A stretch of 64,000 nt of DNA from Flavobacterium praedii (GCF_026810365.1 NZ_CP113948.1:124001-188000), one strand, 5' to 3'; positions 41,080-50,550 are shown, counted from the first letter of the stretch. The notes: generated by a model from the letters alone, not told the origin. Numbers and translations are program-made.

Positions 41080-41182
41080 AGCCCCCTAACCCCTGAAGGG
41101 GGAATTATTAATGGGTAAAAAAATATTGATATGATTAAAACGACATTTGACAAGTTCTCCCTTCGGGGGTTCGGGGGCTTGA
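41080..41182. repeat. Inverted pair of CCCCCTAACCCC-type repeats
   Basis: Left arm AAGCCCCCTAACCCCTGAAG then GGGGAA (about 41079-41104). Right arm CTCCCTTCGGGGGTTCGGGG then GCTT (about 41157-41180). They can fold into a stem around about 50 nt. The right arm overlaps the first codons of the following gene. Same family as 8640-8692 and 15316-15345. Confidence 0.85.
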
Positions 41183-42264
41183 CAATAATAGACAAATACA
41201 TTTTAAAAAGATATTTAGGCACTTTTGCAGTGATGCTTTTGTTATTTGCACCTATTGGAATGATTATTGACATATCGGAGAAAATCAATAAAATGATTGA
41301 GAATAAGGTGCCGGTTTTAAAAATCGCCATTTATTATTATCATTTTACGATTTATTTTATGAATAACCTTTTCCCGATATTCTTGTTTATATCCGTGATT
41401 TGGTTTACCTCAAAATTGGCAAATGACACCGAAATTATTGCCATTTTGAGTTCAGGAATTTCGTTTACACGTTTCATGAGGCCTTATATTATAGGTGCTT
41501 CAATTATATCTTTTATTGTTTTGCTTATGGGATTTTGGGTTATTCCTGTGTCCAGTGAAGGCTACAATAATTTCCGGTACACTTATCTCAGGAATAATGG
41601 AAAGGAATTGATGCGGGGAGACAATACTGATGTATACAGGCAAATTAGTGAAAAAGAGTTTATCTATGTGAACAGCTTTAATAATGAGTCAAAAATGGCT
41701 TTTAATTTTTCGTTGGAACACTTTGAAAAAGAAAAATTAGAATATAAAATTACAGCTAGCAGAATCAAGTGGAATCCAAAAGATAAAACGTATTCTTTGT
41801 ATGATTATACCAAAAGAATTGTTGGTACAGAAGGTGATGTGATAGAAAAATCGCCTGAAAAAAAGATGAAATTTAATTTTGATTTGGAGGATTTGGCGCC
41901 TGTAGTTTACATTGCAGAAACCTTAAGTCTAGGCGATTTGAATTCATTTATCGACAAAGAAAGAAAACGAGGCTCCTCTAATATTAATGTGTATTTAGTT
42001 GTTTTGTATAAAAAATACAGTGTGCCTATTTCTGCATTTATATTGACCATTATTGCCGTTTCAGTTTCAGCTATGAAGAGAAGAGGAGGGATGGGTGCTA
42101 GTTTGGCTATAGGAATAGCTGTGGCATTTTCATTTGTTTTTATTGATAAAATATTTGGAGTATTAGCTGAAAAATCATCTTTTTCACCACTTTTAGCGGT
42201 TTGGTTACCTAACATAGTTTTTGGAATATTAGCTGTTTACTTATTACGAAATGCGAAACGATAA
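41131..42264 (+). CDS. LptF/LptG-family permease (YjgP/YjgQ)
   Basis: 377 residues. Core starts TIIDKYILKRYLGTFAVMLLLFAPIGMIIDISEK and continues with helices, a periplasmic beta domain and C-terminal helices ending FGILAVYLLRNAK. Family: lipopolysaccharide export permease of the Lpt system. The ATG at 41131 adds 16 residues (MIKTTFDKFSLRGFGG) derived largely from the intergenic repeat. An in-frame TTG at 41179 directly before TIIDKY would give the usual family length, so the true start is uncertain. It overlaps the EamA gene by 14 nt. Confidence 0.88.
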   Translation: MIKTTFDKFSLRGFGGLTIIDKYILKRYLGTFAVMLLLFAPIGMIIDISEKINKMIENKVPVLKIAIYYYHFTIYFMNNLFPIFLFISVIWFTSKLANDTEIIAILSSGISFTRFMRPYIIGASIISFIVLLMGFWVIPVSSEGYNNFRYTYLRNNGKELMRGDNTDVYRQISEKEFIYVNSFNNESKMAFNFSLEHFEKEKLEYKITASRIKWNPKDKTYSLYDYTKRIVGTEGDVIEKSPEKKMKFNFDLEDLAPVVYIAETLSLGDLNSFIDKERKRGSSNINVYLVVLYKKYSVPISAFILTIIAVSVSAMKRRGGMGASLAIGIAVAFSFVFIDKIFGVLAEKSSFSPLLAVWLPNIVFGILAVYLLRNAKR

Positions 42265-43138
42265 TTTAAGAAGTTACCTAAGTTTACATTTTATTGTCTT
42301 TATCTGGGGTTTTACAGCTATTTTGGGGGCATTAATAACCATTCAATCAGAATTTTTGGTATGGTATCGAATGTTGTTCGCTGCCGTATTTTTATTTGCT
42401 TTTATTGGTTTTAAAAAGAAGTCATTAAAAGTTGTTCCCAAATCTTTGTTTCAGTTCATTATAGTTGGTCTTTTAATCGCTTTACATTGGATTTTCTTCT
42501 TTGAAGCTATAAAAGTTTCAACAGTTTCCATAACCTTGTCTGTTTTTTCTCTTGGAGCATTTTTTGCATCATTATTGGAACCTTTGTTTTATGGTCGAAA
42601 AGTACTCTGGTATGAAGTATTTTTTGGATTAATCATTATTGGGGGACTAGGATTGATTATGCAAGTAGAGATTAATTATTGGAACGGAATGCTTTTGGCA
42701 TTGGTTTCGATACTTTTAGGTGTACTATTTACCTTGATGAACGGAAAGTTGATAGCGAATCATGATCCATCGGTAATTTCATTTTATGAATTTTTGGCCG
42801 GCTTTATTTTTATATCAATCTATTTTATATTTCATGGAGCGTTCACTAAGAGCTTTTTTGTATTGTCTCCAAAAAATTGGATTTTGATTTTAATTTTAGC
42901 CTCTATTTGTACCGCTTATGCTTTTACGGCTTCTGTAAAAGTAATGCGACAATTGTCTCCTTATACGGTAATGTTAACCACTAATTTAGAGCCTGTTTAT
43001 GGCATTATTTTGGCATTTTTTATCATTGGAGGAAAAGAAAAAATGAGTACAGAATTTTATATTGGAGCAGTAGTTATTGTAATTACAGTGCTTTTAAATG
43101 GCGTTATAAAACATTATAGAAAAGAAGATCATCTGTAA
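42251..43138 (+). CDS. EamA/DMT-family transporter
   Basis: 295 residues with ten predicted membrane helices in two EamA repeats (FIVFIWGFTAILGALITI...; LASICTAYAFTASVKVMRQLSPYTVMLTTNLEPVYGIILAFFIIGG). The motif NLEPVYG marks the second repeat. Drug/metabolite exporters of this type move amino acids or other small molecules; the substrate cannot be told. Coupled to the upstream LptF/G-like gene by overlap. It may be only a passenger in that operon. Confidence 0.9.
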   Translation: MRNDNLRSYLSLHFIVFIWGFTAILGALITIQSEFLVWYRMLFAAVFLFAFIGFKKKSLKVVPKSLFQFIIVGLLIALHWIFFFEAIKVSTVSITLSVFSLGAFFASLLEPLFYGRKVLWYEVFFGLIIIGGLGLIMQVEINYWNGMLLALVSILLGVLFTLMNGKLIANHDPSVISFYEFLAGFIFISIYFIFHGAFTKSFFVLSPKNWILILILASICTAYAFTASVKVMRQLSPYTVMLTTNLEPVYGIILAFFIIGGKEKMSTEFYIGAVVIVITVLLNGVIKHYRKEDHL

Positions 43139-43207
43139 TTGTTTTTACTCGTAAAACATATTTTTTTCTTCTTGAATAAAAAATAAGGGTAAAACAATAT
43201 TAAATTT

Positions 43208-43215
43208 TATATTTG
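43208..43215 (+). promoter_or_regulatory. Putative -7 box for accA
   Basis: TATATTTG fits TAnnTTTG, 49 nt before the accA ATG. No TTTG at the expected -33 spacing. Confidence 0.4.
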
Positions 43216-43264
43216 CAGTTCCAAATCGAAAAATTAAAAACAAAAATAAATACGCACAAATCCT

Positions 43265-44218
43265 ATGGAATATTTAGATTTTGAGCTTCCAATAAAAGAA
43301 CTTGAAGAACAATTAGATAAATGTGTTGTTATTGGTTTAGAATCGGATGTTGATGTTACCAATACGTGTAAACAAATCAACAAAAAATTAGAAGATACCA
43401 AAAAACAAATTTATAAAAACTTAACTGCTTGGCAACGTGTACAGTTATCCAGACATCCAAGCAGACCTTATACTTTAGATCACATAAGAGGACTTTGCGG
43501 AGATACTTTTCTAGAGCTACATGGAGATAGAGGGTTTAAAGATGATAAAGCCATGATTGGTGGTTTGGGTAAAATTGGTGGGCAATCTTTTATGATTGTT
43601 GGTCAACAAAAAGGATTCAATACTAAGACACGTCAGTATAGAAATTTTGGTATGGCTAATCCAGAAGGATATAGAAAAGCATTGCGATTAATGAAAATGG
43701 CAGAGAAATTCGGTATTCCAGTTGTTACTTTAATTGATACTCCTGGTGCTTATCCAGGTTTAGAGGCTGAAGAACGTGGTCAAGGAGAAGCTATTGCAAG
43801 AAATATTTTTGAAATGGTACGATTAAAAGTACCTATTATAACAGTAATTGTTGGTGAAGGTGCTTCTGGTGGTGCATTAGGAATTGGTGTTGGAGATAGA
43901 GTTTATATGCTTGAAAACACTTGGTATTCTGTAATTTCACCGGAGTCTTGCTCTTCTATTTTATGGAAAAGTTGGGATTATAAAGAACAAGCGGCCGAAG
44001 CTTTGAAATTGACTTCTGCTGATATGAAAAAACAAAAATTAGTTGATGATATCATACCAGAACCTCTTGGTGGAGCTCATTATGATAGAGAGACTACTTT
44101 TACTACAGTGGAACAATATATTATGAAAGGATATAATGAACTCAAAGATTTATCAACAGAAGAATTAATCGCTCAAAGAATGGATAAATACTGTAAAATG
44201 GGGGAATATAAAGAATAG
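43265..44218 (+). CDS. accA: Acetyl-CoA carboxylase carboxyltransferase subunit alpha
   Basis: 317 residues, standard length. N-terminal helical part ([10 protein letters not shown]...[29 protein letters not shown]), then the crotonase-like core: [62 protein letters not shown]. Pairs with AccD to transfer carboxyl from biotin to acetyl-CoA, the first step of fatty acid synthesis. Single-gene unit with its own promoter box and terminator. Confidence 0.96.
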   Translation: MEYLDFELPIKELEEQLDKCVVIGLESDVDVTNTCKQINKKLEDTKKQIYKNLTAWQRVQLSRHPSRPYTLDHIRGLCGDTFLELHGDRGFKDDKAMIGGLGKIGGQSFMIVGQQKGFNTKTRQYRNFGMANPEGYRKALRLMKMAEKFGIPVVTLIDTPGAYPGLEAEERGQGEAIARNIFEMVRLKVPIITVIVGEGASGGALGIGVGDRVYMLENTWYSVISPESCSSILWKSWDYKEQAAEALKLTSADMKKQKLVDDIIPEPLGGAHYDRETTFTTVEQYIMKGYNELKDLSTEELIAQRMDKYCKMGEYKE

Positions 44219-44238
44219 TATCTCATTTTCAATAACTT

Positions 44239-44270
44239 AATCCGAAGCCTTATAGTTTCGGATTTTTTTT
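44239..44270 (+). terminator. Rho-independent terminator after accA
   Basis: 8-bp stem AATCCGAA / TTCGGATT around a 10-nt loop followed by a T run. Confidence 0.85.
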
Positions 44271-44358
44271 TGGTTATAAACAAAAAACAAGTACTTATAA
44301 ACAATTTTTAGTAATAACTCAATAGTGTTTTTTTTAGAATTTTAGTTACTTTCGCTAT

Positions 44359-45906
44359 ATGGAAAATTTCAAGAATATCAGCCCAATTAAGGTAGATAAA
44401 ACAACAATAATTAATCTAGAAAAAGGAAAATTACCCCCACAAGCATTAGAATTAGAAGAGGCTGTGCTCGGGGCAATGATGATTGACAAAAAAGGAGTAG
44501 ATGAGGTTATTGATATCCTACAACCGGATGCATTTTATAAAGATGCACACAAATATATTTTTGAAGCCATAGTTCAATTATTTACGGATACACAACCTAT
44601 CGATTTATTGACCGTTTCGGCTCAATTAAGGAAAAATGCGAAATTGGATCTCGCTGGTGGAGATTTTTATTTAATTCAACTTACCCAAAAAATTTCTTCT
44701 TCGGCTCATATTGAATTTCATTCCAGAATTATACTGCAAAAATTTATTCAAAGAAGTTTGATCCGAATTTCGTCTGAAATTATCGAAGATTCTTATGACG
44801 AGACTGCTGATGTTTTTGATTTGTTGGACAAAGCAGAATCTAAATTGTATGAAGTAACACAAGGAAATATTAAGCGAAGTTCTGAAACTGCTCAAAGTTT
44901 AGTATTACAAGCCAAAAAACGTATCGAAGAAATTGCTGGACAAGAAGGACTTTCTGGCGTAGCTACAGGTTTTGATAAATTAGATAAACTTACTTCAGGC
45001 TGGCAACCAAGTGACTTAATTATCATTGCAGCGAGACCTGCGATGGGAAAAACTGCTTTTGTATTATCTATGGCCAGAAATATTGCTATAGATTTTGGAC
45101 ATCCCGTAGCTTTGTTTTCACTAGAGATGGCATCAGTCCAATTGATAACCCGATTAATTTCTTCTGAAACTGGATTATCATCTGAAAAGTTGCGTACTGG
45201 GAAATTAGAAAAACACGAGTGGGAGCAACTAAGTACAAAAGTTAAGAATTTAGAAAAAGCACCACTTTATATTGACGATACTCCTTCGTTATCTATTTTT
45301 GATTTAAGAGCAAAAGCCAGACGTTTGGTTTCGCAACACGGAATAAAAATAATTATTGTCGACTATTTGCAATTGATGACTGCTGGAGGAAACGGTAAAG
45401 GAGGAGGAAACAGAGAACAAGAGATTTCTACGATATCCCGAAATTTAAAAGCTTTGGCTAAGGAATTGAATGTTCCTGTAATTGCTCTATCTCAATTATC
45501 GCGTGCTGTTGAAACTCGTGGATCCAGTAAAAGACCTTTGCTTTCGGATCTTCGTGAATCGGGTGCGATTGAGCAAGATGCTGATATTGTTTCGTTTTTA
45601 TACCGTCCAGAATATTACAAAATTGACGAATGGGATGATGACGAAGCCTCACCAACTGCTGGTCAAGCCGAAATTATGATAGCTAAACACCGAAATGGTG
45701 GAATCGAAAATGTTCGTTTGAAGTTTATTGGACACCTAGGACGATTTGATAATTTAGAGGATTATAGTGGAGGATATGATGATTTACCTTCGAGCATGAA
45801 TCATGATGAAAGTTCCTTTATTACTAAAAATCTCCCTTCGGCAAATGAGGCTTTTGGAAGTAATTTTAATAATCATGACGATGATGATGGAGATGTTCCA
45901 TTTTAA
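44359..45906 (+). CDS. dnaB: Replicative DNA helicase DnaB
   Basis: 515 residues. N-terminal primase-interacting domain (LPPQALELEEAVLGAMMIDKKGVDEVIDIL), then the RecA-like motor: ARPAMGKTAFVLSMARN (Walker A), FSLEMASVQLITRLISSE, KIIIVDYLQLMTAGG (Walker B), LSDLRESGAIEQDADIVSFLYRPEYY. The C-terminus is acidic (NHDDDDGDVPF). Unwinds DNA at the chromosomal fork as a hexamer. Lone gene with terminator. No intein or insertion. Confidence 0.97.
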   Translation: MENFKNISPIKVDKTTIINLEKGKLPPQALELEEAVLGAMMIDKKGVDEVIDILQPDAFYKDAHKYIFEAIVQLFTDTQPIDLLTVSAQLRKNAKLDLAGGDFYLIQLTQKISSSAHIEFHSRIILQKFIQRSLIRISSEIIEDSYDETADVFDLLDKAESKLYEVTQGNIKRSSETAQSLVLQAKKRIEEIAGQEGLSGVATGFDKLDKLTSGWQPSDLIIIAARPAMGKTAFVLSMARNIAIDFGHPVALFSLEMASVQLITRLISSETGLSSEKLRTGKLEKHEWEQLSTKVKNLEKAPLYIDDTPSLSIFDLRAKARRLVSQHGIKIIIVDYLQLMTAGGNGKGGGNREQEISTISRNLKALAKELNVPVIALSQLSRAVETRGSSKRPLLSDLRESGAIEQDADIVSFLYRPEYYKIDEWDDDEASPTAGQAEIMIAKHRNGGIENVRLKFIGHLGRFDNLEDYSGGYDDLPSSMNHDESSFITKNLPSANEAFGSNFNNHDDDDGDVPF

Positions 45907-45943
45907 TTAAATATAGATTTTATTTCAAAAAAATGTATCTTAG

Positions 45944-45980
45944 AAGAGATTGTCCCAAAAAAGGATAATCTCTTTTTTTT
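45944..45980 (+). terminator. Rho-independent terminator after dnaB
   Basis: Stem AGAGATT-GTCC / GGA-TAATCTCT with a short A-rich loop and a following run of T. Confidence 0.85.
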
Positions 45981-46269
45981 TAATTTAATTTTATATAAAA
46001 CTGATATTCAGTTATTTAATGACTTTTATTCTGCTCTGAAGGAATTTTTTTATTATGTTTGTTGTATTAAAAAATAATCTTTAAAATTATTAAGAAAATG
46101 GCTAAATATAATTATATTTGTCGTTTAAAGTTTTAAAAATCCGATAAAATGCATATATTTGGATTAAACAGGAGAATTTTAATTCATAAATATACAGGAG
46201 CTAACTTTATTTATTGTTTCAATAATAGGTTTATGAAATTATTTTAGTCATACTTGTAATAAAATAAAT
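45981..46269. other. Intergenic leader of the soluble kinase operon
   Basis: A -7-like box TATATTTG lies at 46113-46120, giving a leader of about 145 nt before the kinase ATG. A 32-codon open frame (46149-46247, starting MHIFGLNRR, strongly basic) sits in it. I cannot tell whether it is translated. Confidence 0.3.
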
Positions 46270-46941
46270 ATGGAAATGAAATTAGAATTAGATAATTTAG
46301 ATATTTTTCTGAAAAATAGTCAGTTGTCTGCTGTAATTCAAACACTTGAATCAGATAGAAAGCGTATAGCCCAAGAAATGCATGATGATATTTGTTCAAA
46401 ATTAAATGTCATTTCCCTAAATTGCCATTTGCTAAAAATTCCAAACCTACCACAAAAGGATATTGAAGAAATTACCAAAAATATAATTGAATATACCTCA
46501 AAAGTATTAAACAGTTCAAAGAAAATATCACATAGCTTGCTTCCTCCTGTTTTAGAAAAATTTGGTCTTCATGCTGGTATTGAGGAATTGTGTTCTGAAT
46601 GGAATGCTGAGTCGATAGTTAAAATAGAATATGTAAATAACCTTAAATTTGATTTTAATGAAAATAGAAATCATATTCATGTTTTTAGAATTTTGCAGGA
46701 GTTAATATCAAATTCAATTCAGCATGGATGCGCTTCTACAATTTCCATATTATTTGATGAAGTGAATGGAAAACAAACCTGTAGATATACCGATAATGGT
46801 AAGGGTTTCAATTTAGATCAACTAAATAATAGTGAAGGAATTGGGATGAAAAATATTGCCAGTAGAATAGCTGTTTTGGATGGAAAGCTATCAATTGAAT
46901 CGAAAAAGGATAATGGAATTTTGGTCGTTTTTAATTTCTAG
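46270..46941 (+). CDS. Soluble histidine kinase (HisKA_3-type)
   Basis: 223 residues with no membrane segment and no sensor domain. Phospho-acceptor region RKRIAQEMHDDICSKLNVISLNCHLL with His in MHDD, followed by the HATPase core: ELISNSIQHG (N box), YTDNGKGFNL and GIGMKNIASRIAVLDGKLSIES. This is the DesK/NarX-like group that pairs with LuxR-type regulators, and a regulator gene follows 3 nt later. Since no input domain is present it must sense through a partner or act on a cytoplasmic cue. Confidence 0.88.
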   Translation: MEMKLELDNLDIFLKNSQLSAVIQTLESDRKRIAQEMHDDICSKLNVISLNCHLLKIPNLPQKDIEEITKNIIEYTSKVLNSSKKISHSLLPPVLEKFGLHAGIEELCSEWNAESIVKIEYVNNLKFDFNENRNHIHVFRILQELISNSIQHGCASTISILFDEVNGKQTCRYTDNGKGFNLDQLNNSEGIGMKNIASRIAVLDGKLSIESKKDNGILVVFNF

Positions 46942-46944
46942 AGT

Positions 46945-47610
46945 ATGATGAATAAAATTAAAATAGTTTTGGCCGATGATGAAATTTTATTTCGAAAAGG
47001 CATTTCTTTTTTATTGGATAGAGAAGAAAATATTGATGTTATTTTTGAAGCTTCTGATGGAGTTGAATTGATAGACTTTCTAAAAGGGAATAATCCAAAG
47101 CCTGATATTATAATCATGGATTTGAAAATGCCTTTGTTAAACGGTATTGAGGCTACAAAGATTATTCACAGAGACTTTTCGGATATAAAAATAATTGCTT
47201 TGACAAGTTATGATTCTAAATCATTTATTGCGAACATGATAGATGTTGGTGCCGTTTCTTATTTGGTTAAAAATGCAACTCCCCAAGAGTTATTTGAAAC
47301 TATTAATGAAGTGGCAACCAAAGGTTTTTATTACTCCGATAGTGTTATGAATAGTATTCAAAATGATTTAATTACAAATAAAAAATCAAAAAGTAGTTTA
47401 GATGCTGGTTTTATAACTTCAAGAGAATTAGAAGTTTTGCAACTCATTTGTAAACAAAAAAGTACTGTTGAAATTGGAGAGAAATTATTTATTAGCCCAA
47501 GAACTGTTGAAGGTCATCGAAATAATTTGTTGCTAAAAACCGAATCAAAGAATATTGCTGGACTTGTAGTTTATGCCATTCAAAACGCAATAGTATCTTT
47601 AGATATTTAA
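46945..47610 (+). CDS. LuxR-family response regulator
   Basis: 221 residues. Receiver domain KIVLADDEILFRKGISFLL, phospho-Asp in IIIMDLKMPLLNGIEA, then TSYDSKS and VKNATPQEL. The C-terminal LuxR helix-turn-helix is FITSRELEVLQLICKQKSTVEIGEKLFISPRTVEGHRNNLLLKT. Start is one of two adjacent ATGs (46945 or 46948). Partner of the preceding kinase by position. Targets unknown. Confidence 0.93.
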   Translation: MMNKIKIVLADDEILFRKGISFLLDREENIDVIFEASDGVELIDFLKGNNPKPDIIIMDLKMPLLNGIEATKIIHRDFSDIKIIALTSYDSKSFIANMIDVGAVSYLVKNATPQELFETINEVATKGFYYSDSVMNSIQNDLITNKKSKSSLDAGFITSRELEVLQLICKQKSTVEIGEKLFISPRTVEGHRNNLLLKTESKNIAGLVVYAIQNAIVSLDI

Positions 47611-47672
47611 AAGAATTTTATAAAAAAAGAGTACTTTGCAAGATTATAAAAGAGAAAAGAGATTCTTCCTAT

Positions 47673-47680
47673 TATCTTTG
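47673..47680 (+). promoter_or_regulatory. Putative -7 box for the 420-residue secreted protein gene
   Basis: TATCTTTG fits TAnnTTTG, 18 nt before the ATG at 47699. A -33 TTTG at the right spacing is not seen. Confidence 0.45.
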
Positions 47681-47698
47681 CTTTAAAATAGTCTCAAA

Positions 47699-48961
47699 AT
47701 GAAACGTAAAAGTCTACTTTTTTTAGTTGTTTTTCTACTATCTTTTTCGTCTAAGGCTTCCTTTATTTTGTTGCCAATGGATGAAACCACTCAGCAAAAT
47801 CATCTAAAAGCGTACGGAATTACCTATTGGTGTTTGGCCAAAAATTACAAAGCCAGCTGGTTACTCAATTACCGTGGGGGTTCTTTTTTGTTGCCAGATA
47901 CTGAGGATATTCGAAAAGAATGCCAAATCCGTGGAGTGAGTTTTGAAGTACTTTCGGATGCTGAAGAAACGGCTATTCTAAATGAAATTTCAAGTCCATC
48001 TCAAAATATGGAAACCGTAATTCTAGAGAAAGCCCCCAAAGTTGCCGTTTATACTCCCAAAGGCAAACAACCTTGGGATGATGCTGTAACCTTGGTTTTG
48101 ACTTATGCTGAAATCCCTTTTACACCTATATATGACGAAGAGGTTTTGAGTGATCAATTGCTGTTGTATGATTGGTTGCACTTGCATCATGAAGATTATA
48201 CAGGACAATATGGTAAATTTTATGGAGCTTATAAAAATGTGCCTTGGTACATAGATCAAAAAAGAGAAGCCGAAGAATTAGCCAAAAAATTGGGCTACGA
48301 GAAAGTATCACAGGAGAAAGGGGCTGTAGCTAAAAAAATACGTGATTTTGTAATAGGAGGCGGATTCTTATTTGCCATGTGTTCTGCCACAGATAGTTTT
48401 GATATTGCTTTGGCGGCAGATGGAGTTGATATATGCGAATCTATGTTTGATGGAGATCCTAGCGAAGCTAATTATCAATCCAAGTTGAATTTTAATAGCA
48501 CTTTTGCTTTCAAGAATTTTACTTTGGAGCGAAGACCGGAACAATATGAATTTTCGGATATTGATATGACATTAAAAAGAAAAATACCAATGGATAAAGA
48601 TTATTTCACCTTGATGGAATTTTCGGCCAAATGGGATTTTATTCCAAGTATGTTATGTCAAAATCATACTCAGTTGGTCAAAGGATTTATGGGACAAACC
48701 ACTGCTTTTGACTCGGAATTAGTAAAGTCAAATGTGTTGATTATGGGGGCTTGTGAAATCAACGGTGAAGCACGCTACATTCATGGTGAAAAAGGGAAAG
48801 GAATGTTCACCTTTTATGGAGGTCATGATCCCGAAGATTTTCAACACCAAGTTGGCGATCCCGCAACTGTCTTGGATTTGCATCCCAATTCTCCCGGTTA
48901 TCGATTGATTTTGAATAATGTTCTGTTTCCCGCGGCTAGAAAGAAAAAACAGAAAACATAG
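47699..48961 (+). CDS. Conserved-looking secreted protein of unknown function
   Basis: 420 residues with a signal peptide (MKRKSLLFLVVFLLSFSSKA). Notable segments: HLKAYGITYWCLAKNYKASWLLNYRGGSF, KVAVYTPKGKQPWDDAVTLVLTYAEIPF, HLHHEDYTGQYGKFYG, FVIGGGFLFAMCSATDSFDIALAADGVDIC and GKGMFTFYGGHDPEDFQHQVGDP. These suggest a globular enzyme-like fold with conserved His, Cys and Asp residues. I recall similar proteins labelled asparagine synthetase B in Bacteroidota, but no glutamine amidotransferase or synthetase motif is visible and I do not support that name. Single-gene unit, convergent with the next gene. Confidence 0.7.
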   Translation: MKRKSLLFLVVFLLSFSSKASFILLPMDETTQQNHLKAYGITYWCLAKNYKASWLLNYRGGSFLLPDTEDIRKECQIRGVSFEVLSDAEETAILNEISSPSQNMETVILEKAPKVAVYTPKGKQPWDDAVTLVLTYAEIPFTPIYDEEVLSDQLLLYDWLHLHHEDYTGQYGKFYGAYKNVPWYIDQKREAEELAKKLGYEKVSQEKGAVAKKIRDFVIGGGFLFAMCSATDSFDIALAADGVDICESMFDGDPSEANYQSKLNFNSTFAFKNFTLERRPEQYEFSDIDMTLKRKIPMDKDYFTLMEFSAKWDFIPSMLCQNHTQLVKGFMGQTTAFDSELVKSNVLIMGACEINGEARYIHGEKGKGMFTFYGGHDPEDFQHQVGDPATVLDLHPNSPGYRLILNNVLFPAARKKKQKT

Positions 48962-49008
48962 AATATAAATTCAAATCTTCTAATTGCATTTCAGATTCTA
49001 AATTTTTT

Positions 49009-49066
49009 AACGCAGATTTACAAATTAAAAATCAAAACTTTATAACTGATCTCTGAATCTGCGGTT
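49009..49066. repeat. Inverted repeat between convergent genes
   Basis: Arms AACGCAGATT (49009-49018) and AATCTGCGGTT (49056-49066) about 37 nt apart, reminiscent of short dispersed flavobacterial intergenic repeats. It may also help end both convergent transcripts. Confidence 0.5.
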
Positions 49067-49072
49067 GGCTTT

Positions 49073-49876
49073 TTAATTCAATGAAAATTCAAACCAAATA
49101 GGAAGATGATCCGATATTTTTCGAGCTTCTTTTAAGGAAATAAATTTTTCATAAAACAAAATCACACCAGATATTATGTAGTTTATGGAATTGGTTTTAT
49201 AAAACATATTGTCAAATTCCGAAGCCAAACAATTTATGCCTTTGCATTTTGTCTTTAAAGATGTTTTTTGATTTTCTAAAATAGGAGCATACCCCATTTT
49301 CTTCAAAGGAGTAAAAACCGAATGCGATTGCGGACAATTAAAATCTCCGACAAATATCAGGTTCAAAGTTGGATATTCTTGTGGCAAGAACTTGAAATAT
49401 TTTATCTCAGTTTCGGGTTGTTTGCTTTTGGTTATGGCATGAAAAGTAGCAATCGTTATGGGTTTTCCTTTTATTTCAAAAGTGGCAAAATAAGGTTCGC
49501 GATCTATTTCAAGATGGTAGTTGCTTTCCAACCACGGTTTTCCTTTCAGTTTTAAATTGCTGGTTTTCCAAAGAAAAGCATAACGTTCGGTCTTGTAAGC
49601 ACTGCTTGATGTGGGTTCGCTTATTCGATAATCCCATTTATTGCCTTTTCGATTGAGTTCATCGGCAAGTCTTGCCACTCCTTGTGCGCCACCCTCTCCT
49701 GCGACCACTTCTTGTATGGTGACAATGTCGTAGTCTTTTATAATATTGGCAATAAATACAATCTCATGATTTGATTTTGATTTGCCAAAGTTTTCCAGAT
49801 TCCAGGAAAGAAGTTTGGTTTGGGAATAAAAGGAAGTGCAAAAAAGTAAAAAGAGAAGACAGAATATTTTGTTCAT
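49073..49876 (-). CDS. Secreted endonuclease/exonuclease/phosphatase-family protein
   Basis: 267 residues with signal peptide (MNKIFCLLFLLFCTSFYSQ). All catalytic blocks are present: SWNLENFGKS, DIVTIQEVVAGEG, IATFHAITK, FVGDFNCPQSH and KISDHLPIWFEF. The fold covers nucleases and phosphodiesterases. It is a short stand-alone cousin of the domain in the large secreted protein at 21921. Exported, so probably degrades extracellular nucleic acid or another phosphoester. Confidence 0.9.
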   Translation of the reverse strand: MNKIFCLLFLLFCTSFYSQTKLLSWNLENFGKSKSNHEIVFIANIIKDYDIVTIQEVVAGEGGAQGVARLADELNRKGNKWDYRISEPTSSSAYKTERYAFLWKTSNLKLKGKPWLESNYHLEIDREPYFATFEIKGKPITIATFHAITKSKQPETEIKYFKFLPQEYPTLNLIFVGDFNCPQSHSVFTPLKKMGYAPILENQKTSLKTKCKGINCLASEFDNMFYKTNSINYIISGVILFYEKFISLKEARKISDHLPIWFEFSLN

Positions 49877-49935
49877 TGATTGGGATTAATCTCCAAATAT
49901 AAAGATTGTAAAAAGAAATAGTAGTCTTCCCTCAT

Positions 49936-49995
49936 ACAAAGTTTCAGGACTTTATCTTGCGCTTGTTTTGACTTAGTCTTCGCAGGAAACTTTGT
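49936..49995. repeat. Inverted repeat ACAAAGTTTC / GAAACTTTGT
   Basis: Perfect 10-nt arms at 49936-49945 and 49986-49995 enclose 40 nt that are more GC-rich than the surroundings. It lies upstream of the secreted nuclease gene on its strand. Could be a leader structure or an old repeat; nothing else is visible in 49877-50143. Confidence 0.45.
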
Positions 49996-50143
49996 TGTGA
50001 AGATGGATTATTCAATAGAATCAAGTGTTAATCAACTATAGTAAAGAAAGAATAGTTGTGTTTTTCAATTTTAAAAATAGGATTAAGTGCTTGGTTTTAT
50101 TGAATAATCAAGAGACACTAGATTTCAAATGCGGAATTAAGGT

Positions 50144-50437
50144 TTAAATTTTTTTGAATCTATATTTTAAAACACTCAGAAGGAAAGTCAGTAAAAAAGC
50201 GAATATTAAAGGAACACACGAAACTCTCCAATTGACAGAATCAAAATAATTGGCTATTCCCAAAATGAAGACACTTGTCATAAATCCGATGGATAGAATG
50301 ATGCTGTTTAAATAATAAATATTTTTGGATAAATGTTTTAAAAATGAATTCACTTTGGGAGTTACAATTCCTAAGTTATTTTTCTTTTTGATATTATATT
50401 TTGAAACGGTAGGTTTAACAGAATTTTTTGTTTGCAT
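50144..50437 (-). CDS. Small two-helix membrane protein, unknown
   Basis: 97 residues. A basic N-terminal 35 residues (KPTVSKYNIKKKNNLGIVTPKVNSFLKHL) precede two hydrophobic helices (YYLNSIILSIGFMTSVFILGIANYF; VSCVPLIFAFLLTFLLSVL) and a basic end (KYRFKKI). No family recognised. It lies 113 nt downstream of the response-regulator gene on the same strand but need not be co-transcribed. Coding status is supported by the clean helix-loop-helix pattern. Confidence 0.6.
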   Translation of the reverse strand: MQTKNSVKPTVSKYNIKKKNNLGIVTPKVNSFLKHLSKNIYYLNSIILSIGFMTSVFILGIANYFDSVNWRVSCVPLIFAFLLTFLLSVLKYRFKKI

Positions 50438-50550
50438 TTGATTTGAAATATAGTTGCAAACATAAAATCTTTAGTAAAATCTTTTTTACGGAAAACCGTA
50501 AAAGGAATTGATTTTTTAAAACAGAATTCACGCTTTGAAAGGAAACGTTT

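Noticed and set aside
46149..46247. 32-codon basic open frame before the soluble kinase
   Set aside because: Too short and without signal or family wording; recorded only as part of the leader region.
47699..48961. Asparagine synthetase B
   Set aside because: No amidotransferase nucleophile motif or ATP-pyrophosphatase loop is visible, and the protein has a signal peptide.
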